A DNA stretch of 64,000 nucleotides from Burkholderia sp. Bp8992 (GCF_003853705.1 NZ_QTQI01000031.1:1-64000); one strand, 5' to 3'; counted from the stretch's first letter, positions 52,553-62,158 are shown. Numbers and translations: made by a program. The notes: generated by a model not told the origin, from the letters alone.

Positions 52553-52991
52553 CTTGGGCGCGTCTCCTGGTCGTGTCGTGTTGTGTATTGTTGTCCGGCG
52601 ACCGTCGAGCCGCCGTCCGGCGAATCGCTGCATTGTACCGGCACCCCGTTCGGCGTACGCGCCGGCAAGCCGCGCAGCAGGCGTCCAAGCGGTTCGGACA
52701 CCCCATTTTCGCGCGGGATAATGTGTAACTTGCGTAACCGTGTGTCGGGGACGGATAACGCACCGGACCGGCCCGCCGGTGCTGCCCGCCCCTAGCCGCT
52801 GGCGGCGCAGGCCCGGCGGTACGGGCCTGCCGTCGGGTTTCGCGCAAACGCGCGTCGCAGGCTTCGCGACAAACGGGGTACGCAATCGGTACAACCACGC
52901 CTTCCGCGGCCCGGTAACATGCTACCGGGCCAACTACCGGCTTCCGGCTGCCTTTCGGCATCCGATATTGTCGGCAAATCGTAAGCATTCC
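52553..52991. other. Divergent region between MFS and MscS genes
   Basis: 439 bases with two promoters expected. The strongest structure is a perfect hairpin at 52908-52931 in the MscS leader. No coding frame with a ribosome site was found, though long frames in phase with MscS run upstream by chance. Confidence 0.45.
52908..52931 (+). repeat. Perfect hairpin in the leader of the MscS gene
   Basis: GGCCCGGTA (52908-52916) pairs fully with TACCGGGCC (52923-52931) around a 6-base loop, 60 bases before the ATG at 52992. A further TACCGG follows at 52936-52941, allowing an alternative pairing. It may be an operator or an RNA leader element. Confidence 0.5.
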
Positions 52992-55436
52992 ATGTCCATA
53001 CAACGACTCTCCACGTACGCCCGCCGGATCGCGCTGATCGCGTTGCTGCAGTTCGCCGCGATCGCCACCGCATCGGCGTTTCCGGCAGCCGCTTCCGCCC
53101 CAGGCGCGAGCGGCGTCGGCGCGCCCGTGCCGGCCATCTCGCTGAACGACGCCGTCGCGCAACTCAAGCAGATGCAGGTCGAGCTCGACCGCATCAAGCA
53201 GCAGACTTCGACGTCGACCAACAGCAAGGAACTCGATGCGCTCGGCGACTCGGCGCAGGAGCTGAGCAGCGACGTCGCGAAACTGCAAAGCGATCTCACG
53301 CCGCAACGCGCGCAGATCCAGGCGCAACTCGACGTGCTCGGCCCGCCGCCTGCCGAGGGCGCCGCGCCGGAAACGGCGGCCGTCGCGAAGCAACGGGCCA
53401 CGCTCGACGCGCGCAAGACGCAGATCGATGCGGCGCTGAAGCAGGCGGCAGACCAGAAGACCAGCCTCACGAACCTGACCGAGCAGTTCGCGAAGCTCCA
53501 TCGCGGCCTGCTGAAGAACCAGCTCGCGTTCCGTTCGGGCAGCATCTTCAGCGCGCAGTTCTGGCTGCCGCTGTTCCACCTGTCGCCGGACGACCGCGAG
53601 CGGCTCGATGATTTCAACGGCGAACTGTTCGACATGCTGCGTTCGTCGTGGGTGCCCGGACAACGGGCGATCACCACGCTGCTGCTGATTGCCGCGTTCG
53701 CGGCGTGGCTCGGCGGCCGCAGGCTCATCGAGCGCTGGCTCGCCTGGATCGCGCTGAACCGCCTGCCGCACACCCGCCTGCGCCGCAGCGCGCTGGCGCT
53801 GACGACAGCCCTGTCGACCTTCCTGGCGACGGCCATTGCGATTCAGATCCTCTACCTCGCCGTCGCGCGCCACTACGAGCTCACGCCGTCGCTGACCGAT
53901 CTGTGGGACCAGTTCGCGAAGCTCGCCGCGACCTGCGCGTTGATCGCCGGGCTCGGCCGCGCCCTGCTCTGCACGAAGCATCCGTCGTGGCGCCTGCCCG
54001 CGCTCGCCGATCCCGTCGCACTCGCGATGAAGCCGTTCCCCGCCATCCTGGCTGCGCTACTGCTGGTGTCGGGCACGCTCGAATCGATCAACCGGATCGT
54101 CGACACCAGCCTGTCGGTCACGCTGTTCGGTCGCGGCATCGTATCGCTCGTCGTCGCGCTGACGGTCGGCGCATCGCTGTTGCGCGCAAACCGCGCACGC
54201 ACCGCGCTCGCGGCGGCCGGCGAGGCGCCCGAACAGCGCTCGACGCTCGCGGGGCTGATCCATGCCGGCGTCACGCTCGCGATCATCGCATCGCTGATCG
54301 CACTCCTGATCGGTTACATCACGGTCGCGCGCTTCATCACGTACGAACTCGTGTGGTTCGAGATCGTGCTGTGCGCGACCTACATCCTGATCCAGTTGAC
54401 GCGCGACGCGAGCGAAAGCCTGTTCTCGTCGAGCCTGTCGACGGGCCAGCAGATCAAGCACCTGTTCGCGCTCGAAGACCGCCACCTCGACCAGGCGCGC
54501 ACGGTCCTGTCCGGATTCGGCACGAGCCTGCTGATGCTGATTGCCGCCATCGCGCTGCTGACGGGCGGCTTCGGCACGACGCCGGGCGACCTGCTCGACA
54601 GCGCGGTCGCGATGATCGGCAGCCAGCGGCTGCAGAGCCTGAACATCATGCCCGACCGGATCCTGAACGCCGTGATCGGGTTCGCGATCGGCTTCTACCT
54701 GTTGCGCTCGCTGCGGCGCTGGCTCGACGGCGAGTTCATGCCCGCGCTCGGCATGGACACGGGGATGCGCGTGTCGCTGATCACGCTGTTCACCAATGTC
54801 GGCTACGTGCTGCTCGTGCTGATGACGCTCGGGCTCCTCGGCGTGCGGTGGAGCAACCTCGCGTGGATCGTCAGTGCGTTGTCGGTGGGTATCGGCTTCG
54901 GCCTGCAGGAAATCGTGAAGAACTTCGTGTCGGGGCTGATCCTGCTGACCGAGCGTCCGGTGAAGGTCGGCGACATGGTCAGCATCGCGGGCGTCGAAGG
55001 CGACATTCGCCGCATCAACGTGCGCGCGACCGAGATCCAGCTGAGCGACCGCTCGACCGTGATCGTGCCGAATTCGCAGTTGATCTCGCAGAACGTGCGC
55101 AACGTGACGATGGGCAACAGCACGCAGGGCGTCGCGACGCTGGTGCTGACGTTCCCGCTGAACACCGATCCCGAGCAGGTGCGCGACCTGCTGCTCGACG
55201 CGTACCGCGAACACCAGGCGATTCTCGAGAAGCCGGCGCCGTCGGTGACGTTCAGCCAGCTCACGCCGGAAGGCATCACGCTGAGCGTGACGGGTTACGT
55301 GTCGAGCCCACGGATTGCGAGTTCGACGAAGAGCGATCTGCTGTTCGAGATCCTGAAGCAGTTGCGCGCGGCCGGGATCACGCTGTCGAGCCCGCAGATG
55401 CTGGTCGTGCAGAACATGCCGGCGGCGGAGAAGTGA
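52992..55436 (+). CDS. Large MscS-family mechanosensitive channel (DUF3772 type)
   Basis: 814 residues from ATG 52992, where a signal peptide starts (ALIALLQFAAIATASAFPAAA). A periplasmic coiled-coil region (about 50-200: LKQMQVELDRIKQQTS..., LTNLTEQFAKLH) corresponds to DUF3772, then about 10 membrane segments, then the MscS domain (about 620-800) with ALSVGIGFGLQEIVKNFVSGLILLTERPVKVGDMVSI and STVIVPNSQLISQNVRN. Such long forms (MscK/YjeP-like) protect cells against osmotic downshock. It is a single gene; the leader carries a perfect hairpin. Confidence 0.9.
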   Translation: MSIQRLSTYARRIALIALLQFAAIATASAFPAAASAPGASGVGAPVPAISLNDAVAQLKQMQVELDRIKQQTSTSTNSKELDALGDSAQELSSDVAKLQSDLTPQRAQIQAQLDVLGPPPAEGAAPETAAVAKQRATLDARKTQIDAALKQAADQKTSLTNLTEQFAKLHRGLLKNQLAFRSGSIFSAQFWLPLFHLSPDDRERLDDFNGELFDMLRSSWVPGQRAITTLLLIAAFAAWLGGRRLIERWLAWIALNRLPHTRLRRSALALTTALSTFLATAIAIQILYLAVARHYELTPSLTDLWDQFAKLAATCALIAGLGRALLCTKHPSWRLPALADPVALAMKPFPAILAALLLVSGTLESINRIVDTSLSVTLFGRGIVSLVVALTVGASLLRANRARTALAAAGEAPEQRSTLAGLIHAGVTLAIIASLIALLIGYITVARFITYELVWFEIVLCATYILIQLTRDASESLFSSSLSTGQQIKHLFALEDRHLDQARTVLSGFGTSLLMLIAAIALLTGGFGTTPGDLLDSAVAMIGSQRLQSLNIMPDRILNAVIGFAIGFYLLRSLRRWLDGEFMPALGMDTGMRVSLITLFTNVGYVLLVLMTLGLLGVRWSNLAWIVSALSVGIGFGLQEIVKNFVSGLILLTERPVKVGDMVSIAGVEGDIRRINVRATEIQLSDRSTVIVPNSQLISQNVRNVTMGNSTQGVATLVLTFPLNTDPEQVRDLLLDAYREHQAILEKPAPSVTFSQLTPEGITLSVTGYVSSPRIASSTKSDLLFEILKQLRAAGITLSSPQMLVVQNMPAAEK

Positions 55437-55442
55437 TGCAGG

Positions 55443-55886
55443 CTACACGCCGGGTGGAATCCCGCTGAACGGCCGGGCAGGCTGTCCGCGGTCGATGCGC
55501 AGGTTCGCGACATCGTCCGCGGACACGACCCACGCATCGCCGGCCTGCGTCACGAATGCGATGGCGCCGTCCGCATGCCGGGCGGCGACGAACGGCTCCG
55601 ACGTCGTCGACATCACGACCCAGTCGACCTGGTTTCCCGTTCGCTTGTAGAAGAACCCGTATGACCCGTGCACGGCGCCCTCGCCGCCCGCATAGGTCGC
55701 GCCGTCGATCTCGATCGAGAATCGCTCGAACGCATCGGTGACATCGGATTCGTCGATGCCGATCGCGTCATCCAGCGCCAGTCGCGCACCGGCCGTCGTA
55801 TAGCCGATCACGCGCGTGCGGCTCAACGCGATGCAGTCGGCGTAGAAAAGCGACTCGCTCCGTATCAGGTCCGCGAGCGTGTCCAT
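55443..55886 (-). CDS. Hypothetical protein of a three-gene set
   Basis: 147 residues from ATG 55886 with GGGGA upstream. It is soluble, acidic, with no signal peptide. Recognisable stretches are LIRSESLFYADCIALSRTRVIGYTTAGARLALDD and GSYGFFYKRTGNQVDWVVMSTTSEPFVAA. No family is known to me. It follows the VOC-like gene by 22 bases on the same strand and is the last of the set. It ends 6 bases from the MscS stop on the other strand. Role unknown. Confidence 0.6.
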   Translation of the reverse strand: MDTLADLIRSESLFYADCIALSRTRVIGYTTAGARLALDDAIGIDESDVTDAFERFSIEIDGATYAGGEGAVHGSYGFFYKRTGNQVDWVVMSTTSEPFVAARHADGAIAFVTQAGDAWVVSADDVANLRIDRGQPARPFSGIPPGV

Positions 55887-55908
55887 TCGTGTCCCCGTCC
55901 TGATCCGG

Positions 55909-56316
55909 TCAAGCGATCGTGACCGTCTCTTTCCAGCCGTAGACGATCTCGTCGTTCGTCTCGTCGTCCACATCACACAGGATCGTGATCAGGTTTCCGC
56001 TGGGATCCAGAACGCGCGCAGCATATCCGGCTGGCATTCGCGCGATCTCCTTGAACGTCGCACCGACCTCCTTCAGATGCTGGCAAAAGACACCGAAGTC
56101 TTTTTCGACCCGGACCCGAAGGATCGAGATGCCACTCACCGGATCGCATTTTTCCCGAGAAACGAACTGACCAGTTCCGCCGTCGCCCCCGAACAAGACT
56201 TCCCGTTCGTCGACGACCTGAAAGCCCAGGCCACGGCCATAAAAATCCACCATGGCCCGAATACCCTTCGGCTTCACCGGAATGACAAACCTGACCTTGT
56301 TTTTGATGTCGTCCAT
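55909..56316 (-). CDS. VOC-fold (glyoxalase/bleomycin-resistance-like) protein
   Basis: 135 residues from ATG 56316. The pattern KVRFVIPVKPKGIRAMVDFYGRGLGFQVVDEREVLFGGDG, ISILRVRVEKDFGVFCQHLKEVGATFKEI and AARVLDPSGNLITILC follows the beta-alpha-beta-beta-beta VOC module twice. Members are metal-dependent isomerases, dioxygenases or drug-binding proteins. One usual metal ligand (the N-terminal His of strand 1) is not obvious here, so it may be non-enzymatic. It lies between two hypothetical genes on the same strand. Confidence 0.75.
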   Translation of the reverse strand: MDDIKNKVRFVIPVKPKGIRAMVDFYGRGLGFQVVDEREVLFGGDGGTGQFVSREKCDPVSGISILRVRVEKDFGVFCQHLKEVGATFKEIARMPAGYAARVLDPSGNLITILCDVDDETNDEIVYGWKETVTIA

Positions 56317-56366
56317 ATCGTCCCGCTTGCCTGCGGTTGGTTTGGCGGTATTCAGCGAGATGCCGA

Positions 56367-56789
56367 TCAACCCGACGCATTCGTCAATGGTGGCAACGAA
56401 ATCCCGCCCTGCTCCAGGACAGCGATCGTCGTGCGAAGAAAAGCCAGCGGCTGATCGGTTCTCGCACCATACAAATCGACGATCCCGACCTCGACAACGG
56501 CCTCGACCAGCGTCATAAACCTTTGCAACTCTCCATCCGGCAGTGCCGATTCGACTCCTGCCGGAACGGGATCGCCTCTGCCGTTGAGTTCGAGCAGTGC
56601 CCCTTTGCGCTCCCACTCGGGCAGGCTCCCGGCGACAGCGATGGAATCGAGATGAGCCAGAAGCGCATCGATGGCCGCGTGCGAAAGCCCGTTTGCGTCG
56701 CAATAACGACGCAAACACGAAGACGCATAGACCTGCATGCCGACTGGCGACAACATCGCCAGTCTCTCGATAAGCTCTTGTCCGTTCAC
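56367..56789 (-). CDS. Hypothetical protein, first gene of the three-gene set
   Basis: 140 residues from ATG 56789. Mostly helical by pattern: ELIERLAMLSPVGMQVYASSCLRRYCDANG, AIDALLAHLDSIAVAG, RFMTLVEAVVEVGIVDLYGARTDQPLAFL. It is cytoplasmic, with no signal peptide or known motif. Base composition of 56000-56800 looks a little less GC-rich than the flanks, compatible with more recent acquisition. It is 50 bases upstream of the VOC-like gene and probably heads its operon. The C-terminal segment resembles no family I can name. Confidence 0.55.
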   Translation of the reverse strand: MNGQELIERLAMLSPVGMQVYASSCLRRYCDANGLSHAAIDALLAHLDSIAVAGSLPEWERKGALLELNGRGDPVPAGVESALPDGELQRFMTLVEAVVEVGIVDLYGARTDQPLAFLRTTIAVLEQGGISLPPLTNASG

Positions 56790-56949
56790 GATCTCGGCAC
56801 CGTCAACCGGGGCCGGCAGATCCTTTCGCCGGAGAAAGCGTCTGTCGACGTGTCACCCGCGCGCTCCCGGCCCGTCATCGATCAATCCCCTGCGTCAATC
56901 GCCCCGATCGACGCCCACGCGCACGATACCGCATTGCGCCGTCCCAAAC

Positions 56950-56990
56950 ACAAACGGCCGGCACCGCAACGCGGCAGCCGGCCCTTTCTA
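56950..56990 (-). terminator. Hairpin after amaB
   Basis: GGCCGGC and GCCGGCC arms around 56957-56982 enclose a short inner pairing. On the minus strand the stem is followed by GTTTGTGTTT, so it can end amaB transcription 35 to 40 bases past its stop. On the plus strand CTTTCT follows, which is weaker. Confidence 0.6.
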
Positions 56991-57022
56991 CTCACACGCA
57001 GCGCCCGTCCGGGCGCCCAGTA

Positions 57023-58534
57023 TCACACGTCGAACTTCACGCCCTGCGCCAGCGGCAGTTGCCGGCTGTAGTTGATCGTGTTCGTCGCACGACGCATATA
57101 CGCCTTCCACGCATCCGAACCCGACTCGCGGCCGCCGCCGGTTTCCTTCTCGCCGCCGAACGCGCCGCCGATTTCCGCGCCGCTCGTGCCGATGTTCACG
57201 TTGACGATCCCGCAGTCGCTGCCGGCCGCCGACATGAACTGCTCGGCTTCACGCATGTCGTTCGTGAAGATCGCCGACGACAGGCCTTGTGGCACCGCGT
57301 TGTGCAGCTCGATTGCGTCGTCGAAGTTGTCGTAGACCATCACGTACAGGATCGGCGCGAACGTCTCGCGCTCGACCACCGCCGATTGCTTCGGCATCCG
57401 CACGATTGCCGGACGCACGTAGTACGCATCGGCATGACCAACATCGACGCGCTCGCCGCCTTTCACTTCGCCGCCCTGCTCGCGCGCATCGCCCAGCGCC
57501 TTCTGCATCGCGTCGAACGATGCGCGATCGACCAGCGGGCCGACCAGCGTGCCTTCTTCAAGCGGGTTGCCGACCTTCACCGACGTGTAGGCCTTCTCGA
57601 TGCGCGGCAGCAGCTGCTCGACCAGGCTGCGATGCACGATCAGGCGGCGCAGCGTCGTGCAGCGCTGGCCGGCCGTGCCGACCGCCGCGAACGTCACGGC
57701 ACGCACGACGAGATCCAGATCGGCGCTCGGCGCGACGATCATCCCGTTGTTGCCGCCGAGTTCGAGGATGCCGCGTGCAAGACGCTGGCTCAGCACCTTC
57801 GCGACTTCCTGGCCCATCCGCACGCTGCCCGTCGCGCTGACGACCGGCACCTTCTTCGACGCCGTCAGCACCTCGCCGACATCGCGCATGCCGAGCACCA
57901 GCTGGCTCAGTTCCGCCGGCGCGACGCCCGGATGCGTCTTCTCGAATTCGCGGATCGCCTTCTGGAGCAGCACGTGGCACGCGATCGCGGTGAGCGGCGT
58001 CTTCTCGGACGGCTTCCACACGACCGAATCGCCGCACACGAACGCGAGTGCCGCGTTCCATGCCCACACCGCAACCGGGAAGTTGAACGCCGAGATCACG
58101 CCGCACACGCCGATCGGGTGCCACGTTTCCATCATCCGGTGGCCCGGGCGCTCGGACGCGATCGTCAGGCCGTAAAGCTGGCGCGACAGACCGACCGCGA
58201 AATCGCAGATGTCGATCATTTCCTGCACTTCGCCGAGGCCTTCCGACGTGATCTTGCCGGCCTCGAGCGTGACGAGGCGGCCAAGCTCGGCCTTGTGCTC
58301 GCGCAGGACGTTGCCGAACACGCGCACGAGTTCGCCGCGCACCGGCGCCGGCACCGTGCGCCACTTGAGGAATGCGTCGTGCGCGGCGTCGATCTTGCGT
58401 TCCGCGTCGGCCGGCGTGTCGACAGCCAGCGTCGCGAGCGTCGCGCCGTCGAGCGGCGAACGCGCGGTCAGCGCATTGCCTTTCCACTGGGCGAGATCGA
58501 TGTCGAGCGCGGCAAGAATGTCGTTGAATTGCAT
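57023..58534 (-). CDS. amaB: 2-aminoadipate-semialdehyde dehydrogenase (ALDH7 family)
   Basis: 503 residues, ATG 58534 with GAGGAAG upstream. It oxidises 2-aminoadipate 6-semialdehyde (in ring form, piperideine-6-carboxylate) to 2-aminoadipate with NAD in lysine breakdown. Seen are the NAD-site Asn151 in ISAFNFPVAVWAWN, VWKPSEKTPLTA, SATGSVRMGQEVAK, catalytic Glu258 in LELGGNNG and Cys292 in TAGQRCTTLRR, and GGAFGGEKETGGGRESGSDAWK near the end, typical of ALDH7/antiquitin. It diverges from the permease gene. The permease and amaA nearby support the pathway call. Confidence 0.9.
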   Translation of the reverse strand: MQFNDILAALDIDLAQWKGNALTARSPLDGATLATLAVDTPADAERKIDAAHDAFLKWRTVPAPVRGELVRVFGNVLREHKAELGRLVTLEAGKITSEGLGEVQEMIDICDFAVGLSRQLYGLTIASERPGHRMMETWHPIGVCGVISAFNFPVAVWAWNAALAFVCGDSVVWKPSEKTPLTAIACHVLLQKAIREFEKTHPGVAPAELSQLVLGMRDVGEVLTASKKVPVVSATGSVRMGQEVAKVLSQRLARGILELGGNNGMIVAPSADLDLVVRAVTFAAVGTAGQRCTTLRRLIVHRSLVEQLLPRIEKAYTSVKVGNPLEEGTLVGPLVDRASFDAMQKALGDAREQGGEVKGGERVDVGHADAYYVRPAIVRMPKQSAVVERETFAPILYVMVYDNFDDAIELHNAVPQGLSSAIFTNDMREAEQFMSAAGSDCGIVNVNIGTSGAEIGGAFGGEKETGGGRESGSDAWKAYMRRATNTINYSRQLPLAQGVKFDV

Positions 58535-59166
58535 CACTTCCTCTTCAGGGACAGATTGATCGGTGCGGCGGCAGCGCCGCCCGCGTGATTCGATTGGAGC
58601 GCGTTCGCGCGCCCTGTGCAAGCGGATGCGCCGCGCGGCGGGCCCGGTGCGCCGTACGGCGCATCGCGCTGCGCCGCCGCCGGAAGCCCGGCCGGACGGC
58701 GCGCACCCGCCTCGCAAGGCACGATCCATGAAACACATTGTCGGCGGCCACAAGTCGGGCCGCTATTGATATTAACTCACGACTTCATTCTCAAAACGCA
58801 ACAACTCGGCAGTCCACCCCGTGCGTTTCCATCCCGATATGGGACGTATCCGAAGCCCGCAGCCATGCCGTCAGACAGGTCGAGGCACGACTCAAGTTGA
58901 TGACAAACCCGCATCACCCTGTTCGGAAATATCGTTTGCCCGCGGCGCATCGGGCACACACAATCGGGGCGGCGTCGAGGTGCAGCGCACCCGGCGCGCC
59001 GCCGGCCGCCGCTACGGCAGCCGGACGCCAGACGAACGCGACACGCATCGCGGCCCGGTTCATCCGGCCCGTTTCGCACCGTATCACCGCTGCCCGGCCC
59101 GCGCCCGGCAACGCGTCGCGCTTCGTCACCGAAAAACAATCCCGGAGACAGCGCCCAGCGCCCGCC
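58535..59166. other. Long divergent region between amaB and the permease gene
   Basis: 632 bases, no credible gene. It contains a perfect 16-base palindrome TGCGCCGTACGGCGCA at 58648-58663, about 115 bases before amaB, and a small inverted repeat TCCC-GATAT-GGGA at 58832-58844 in an AT-richer section (58760-58810) that is a likely promoter area. No riboswitch-like fold known to me was recognised. Confidence 0.45.
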
Positions 59167-60747
59167 ATGCATTCAGATGCCCGCCCCGATTCGCCCCGTC
59201 CTTCCGGCTCGCCGCCCGCGAAGCCGTCCCTCCACCGTGCGCTCCAGGCCCGCCATCTGCGCATGATCGCGATCGGAGGCTCGATCGGCACGGGCCTGTT
59301 CGTCGCGTCCGGCGCGTCGATCTCGCAGGCCGGCCCCGGCGGCGCGATGCTCGCGTACATGGTGATCGGCCTGATGGTCTATTTCCTGATGACGAGCCTC
59401 GGCGAGATGGCCGCGTTCATGCCGGTGTCGGGCTCGTTCGCGACCTACGGCGCGAAGTTCGTCGACGAAGGCTTCGGCTTCGCGCTCGGCTGGAACTACT
59501 GGTACAGCTGGGCCGTGACGTTGGCGGTGGAGCTCGTCGCCGGGCAGCTCGTGATGGGCTACTGGTTCCCGCACGTGCCGGGCGTCTGGTGGAGCGCGCT
59601 GTTCCTCACCTTGATCTTCGCGCTCAACGCGCTCTCGGTGCGCGGCTTTGGCGAAGCCGAATACTGGTTCGCGCTGATCAAGGTGCTGACGGTGCTCGCG
59701 TTCGTCGGCGTCGGCCTGCTGATGATCTTCGGGATCATGCAGGGCGGCCCGAGCGCCGGCTGGGGCAACTTCACGATCGGCGACGCACCGTTCGCCGGCG
59801 GCTGGGCGACGATGCTCGGCGTCGCGATGATCGCGGGCTTCTCGTTCCAGGGCACCGAGATGATCGGCGTCGCGGCCGGCGAATCGGAGAACCCGCGCAC
59901 GACGATTCCGCGCGCGGTGAGCCAGATCTTCTGGCGCATCCTGCTGTTCTACGTGTTCGCGATCTTCGTGATCGGCGTGCTGATTCCCTATACCGACCCG
60001 AGCCTGCTGAAAAGCGACGTGACCGACATCGGCGTGAGCCCGTTCACGCTGGTGTTCCGCCACGCGGGCCTCGCCTTCGCGGCCGGCGTGATGAACGCGG
60101 TAATCCTGACGGCCGTGCTGTCGGCCGGCAACTCGGGCATGTACGCGTCGACGCGGATGCTCTTCAACCTCGCGGTCGAAGGCCGCGCGCCGAAGCTGTT
60201 CGCGAAGCTGTCGCCGGGCGGCGTGCCGCGCAACGCGCTGTATGCGACCACCGCCGTCGGCGCGCTGTGCTTCCTCACATCGTTGTACGGCGACAAGACC
60301 GTGTACATGTGGCTGCTGAACACGTCGGGCATGGCCGGCTTCATCACGTGGCTCGGCATCGCGGTCAGCCACTACCGGTTCCGCAAGGGCTTCCTGAAGC
60401 AGGGCTACCGGCTCGACCAGCTGCCGTACCGGTCGAAGTGGTTCCCGTTCGGCCCGCTGTTCGCGTTCGCGCTGTGCGCGGTCGTCGCGCTCGGCCAGGA
60501 CTACCAGGCGTTCCTCTCCGACAAGATCGACTGGGTCGGCGTCGCCGCGACCTACATCGGCCTGCCGTTCTTCCTCGCGATCTGGCTCGGCTATGCGCTC
60601 GTGCGCAAATGCCGCCTCGTGCGCTACGAAGACATGGAGATCGCGCCGTGGATCGAACGCAACGCGACGCCCGAAACCGCGCCGCAGGCCGACACCGGCT
60701 ACGCGGGCTACGTCGCGCGCCCGGCCAACCCGACGCCGGGCGCCTGA
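59167..60747 (+). CDS. Amino-acid permease (LysP/APC family)
   Basis: 526 residues, 12 hydrophobic helices. LHRALQARHLRMIAIGGSIGTGLFVASGASISQAGPGGAMLAYMVIG is the amino-acid transporter signature of basic and aromatic permeases; SLGEMAAFMPVSGSFATYGAKFVDEGFGFALGWNYWY and FSFQGTEMIGVAAGESENP are the next conserved blocks. It is a close relative of lysine permease LysP. Position between amaB and amaA makes lysine or pipecolate the likely substrate. The ATG at 59167 lies rather far from the nearest GGAG. Confidence 0.87.
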   Translation: MHSDARPDSPRPSGSPPAKPSLHRALQARHLRMIAIGGSIGTGLFVASGASISQAGPGGAMLAYMVIGLMVYFLMTSLGEMAAFMPVSGSFATYGAKFVDEGFGFALGWNYWYSWAVTLAVELVAGQLVMGYWFPHVPGVWWSALFLTLIFALNALSVRGFGEAEYWFALIKVLTVLAFVGVGLLMIFGIMQGGPSAGWGNFTIGDAPFAGGWATMLGVAMIAGFSFQGTEMIGVAAGESENPRTTIPRAVSQIFWRILLFYVFAIFVIGVLIPYTDPSLLKSDVTDIGVSPFTLVFRHAGLAFAAGVMNAVILTAVLSAGNSGMYASTRMLFNLAVEGRAPKLFAKLSPGGVPRNALYATTAVGALCFLTSLYGDKTVYMWLLNTSGMAGFITWLGIAVSHYRFRKGFLKQGYRLDQLPYRSKWFPFGPLFAFALCAVVALGQDYQAFLSDKIDWVGVAATYIGLPFFLAIWLGYALVRKCRLVRYEDMEIAPWIERNATPETAPQADTGYAGYVARPANPTPGA

Positions 60748-60889
60748 AGCCTGACGTCACGCTTCGCGCCGGCTGCCGCCCGACCGCGGCGGCCGGCCCC
60801 TGACAACCCCCATTCGACGCGGCGCGCGCGTTCAGGCAAGATCGACGCGCGCCGTCCGTTTCTCCGCCGTCACGAATCATCGAAATCGC

Positions 60890-62158
60890 ATGCAGAACTT
60901 CTACGAAGCCACCGTTACCCGCCAGCCGTACCCGCAACTGACCGGCACGATCGATACGCAGGTCTGCATCGTCGGCGGCGGCCTCGCCGGCCTGTGCACG
61001 GCGCTCGGCCTCGTCGAGCGCGGCGTGCACGACGTCGTCGTGCTCGACAGCGAACGGGTCGGCTTCGGCGCGTCGGGCCGCAACGGCGGCTTCGTGTTCG
61101 GCGGCTACAGCCTCGACAACGCCGACCTGCTGCGCATGCTCGGCCGCGACGAAGGGCGCCGGCTGTACCGGCTCACCGTCGATGCGGTCGACCTGATCCG
61201 CACGCGCATTGCACGTTACGGAATCGACTGCGACATCGTCGACCAGGGCGTGATGCTGGCGAACTGGTTCGACGACCCGTCGCGGCTCGACGGCGTGCGC
61301 ACGCTGATGAAGAACGAACTCGGCGTCGACTGGGAACCCGTCCCGACCGGCGCGCTGCGCGAGCGGCTGAAGACGCAACGCTATTACGGCGGCCTGTTCG
61401 AGCCGAACGCGTTCCACTTCCATCCGCTCAAGTACGTGCTCGGCGTCGCGGCGGCCGCGTCGCGCGGCGGCGCACGCGTGTATGAACGCTCGGCGGCGCT
61501 CGGCATCGCGCGCGAAGGCGCCGGGTACGTCGTGCGCACGGCGCAGGGTGCGGTGCGCGCAAAGGACGTCGTGTTCGCCGGCGGCGGTTACGCGCGCGGC
61601 GTGTCGCCGCGCATCGAGCGCGCGGTGCTGCCGATCGCGACCTACGTGATCGCGACCGAACCGCTCGGCACGCGGCTGCCCGACGCGATCGACGCGCCGT
61701 ACGCGATCTACGACACGCGTTTCGCGTTCGACTACTACCGCCCGCTGAAGGACACGCGGATCCTGTGGGGCGGCCGGATCTCGGTGCTCGACCGCGGCCC
61801 CGACGCGATCGCGCGCCTGCTGCGGCGCGACCTGCTGCGCGTGTATCCGCAACTGGAAGGCGTGAAGGTCGACTACGCGTGGGGCGGGCTGATGAGCTAC
61901 GCGCGGCACAAGATGCCGCAGATCGGGCGCGACGCGGACGGCGTGTGGCACGCAATCGCGTTCGGCGGCCACGGAATGGCGCCGACCACGGTGGCCGGCG
62001 AAGCGCTCGCCGCCGCGCTGGCCGAAGGCCGGCCGGTGCCGGACGGCTTCGCCGCGTTCGGGCTCACACGCACGTTCGGGCTGGCCGGCCTCGCCGCCGC
62101 GCAGCTCACGTACACCGCATACCAGGCCCGCGACGCGCTCGCATCGTGCCGCCGCTGA
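60890..62158 (+). CDS. amaA: L-pipecolate oxidase (FAD-dependent)
   Basis: 422 residues. A DAO-type flavoprotein: FAD-binding Rossmann motif CIVGGGLAGLCTALGLVERG (26-45), VVLDSERVGFGASGRNGGFV, and C-terminal FGGHGMAPTTVAGEALA. It oxidises L-pipecolate to piperideine-6-carboxylate, feeding AmaB. The layout amaA, permease, amaB matches known lysine-catabolic loci of pseudomonads. Sequence cannot exclude a sarcosine oxidase or other secondary-amine substrate. It follows the permease by 142 bases and precedes a TetR regulator. Confidence 0.85.
   Translation: MQNFYEATVTRQPYPQLTGTIDTQVCIVGGGLAGLCTALGLVERGVHDVVVLDSERVGFGASGRNGGFVFGGYSLDNADLLRMLGRDEGRRLYRLTVDAVDLIRTRIARYGIDCDIVDQGVMLANWFDDPSRLDGVRTLMKNELGVDWEPVPTGALRERLKTQRYYGGLFEPNAFHFHPLKYVLGVAAAASRGGARVYERSAALGIAREGAGYVVRTAQGAVRAKDVVFAGGGYARGVSPRIERAVLPIATYVIATEPLGTRLPDAIDAPYAIYDTRFAFDYYRPLKDTRILWGGRISVLDRGPDAIARLLRRDLLRVYPQLEGVKVDYAWGGLMSYARHKMPQIGRDADGVWHAIAFGGHGMAPTTVAGEALAAALAEGRPVPDGFAAFGLTRTFGLAGLAAAQLTYTAYQARDALASCRR

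Noticed and set aside
58535-59166. Lysine riboswitch before the permease
   Set aside because: None of the conserved lysine-aptamer elements could be recognised; control by the nearby TetR protein is more likely.
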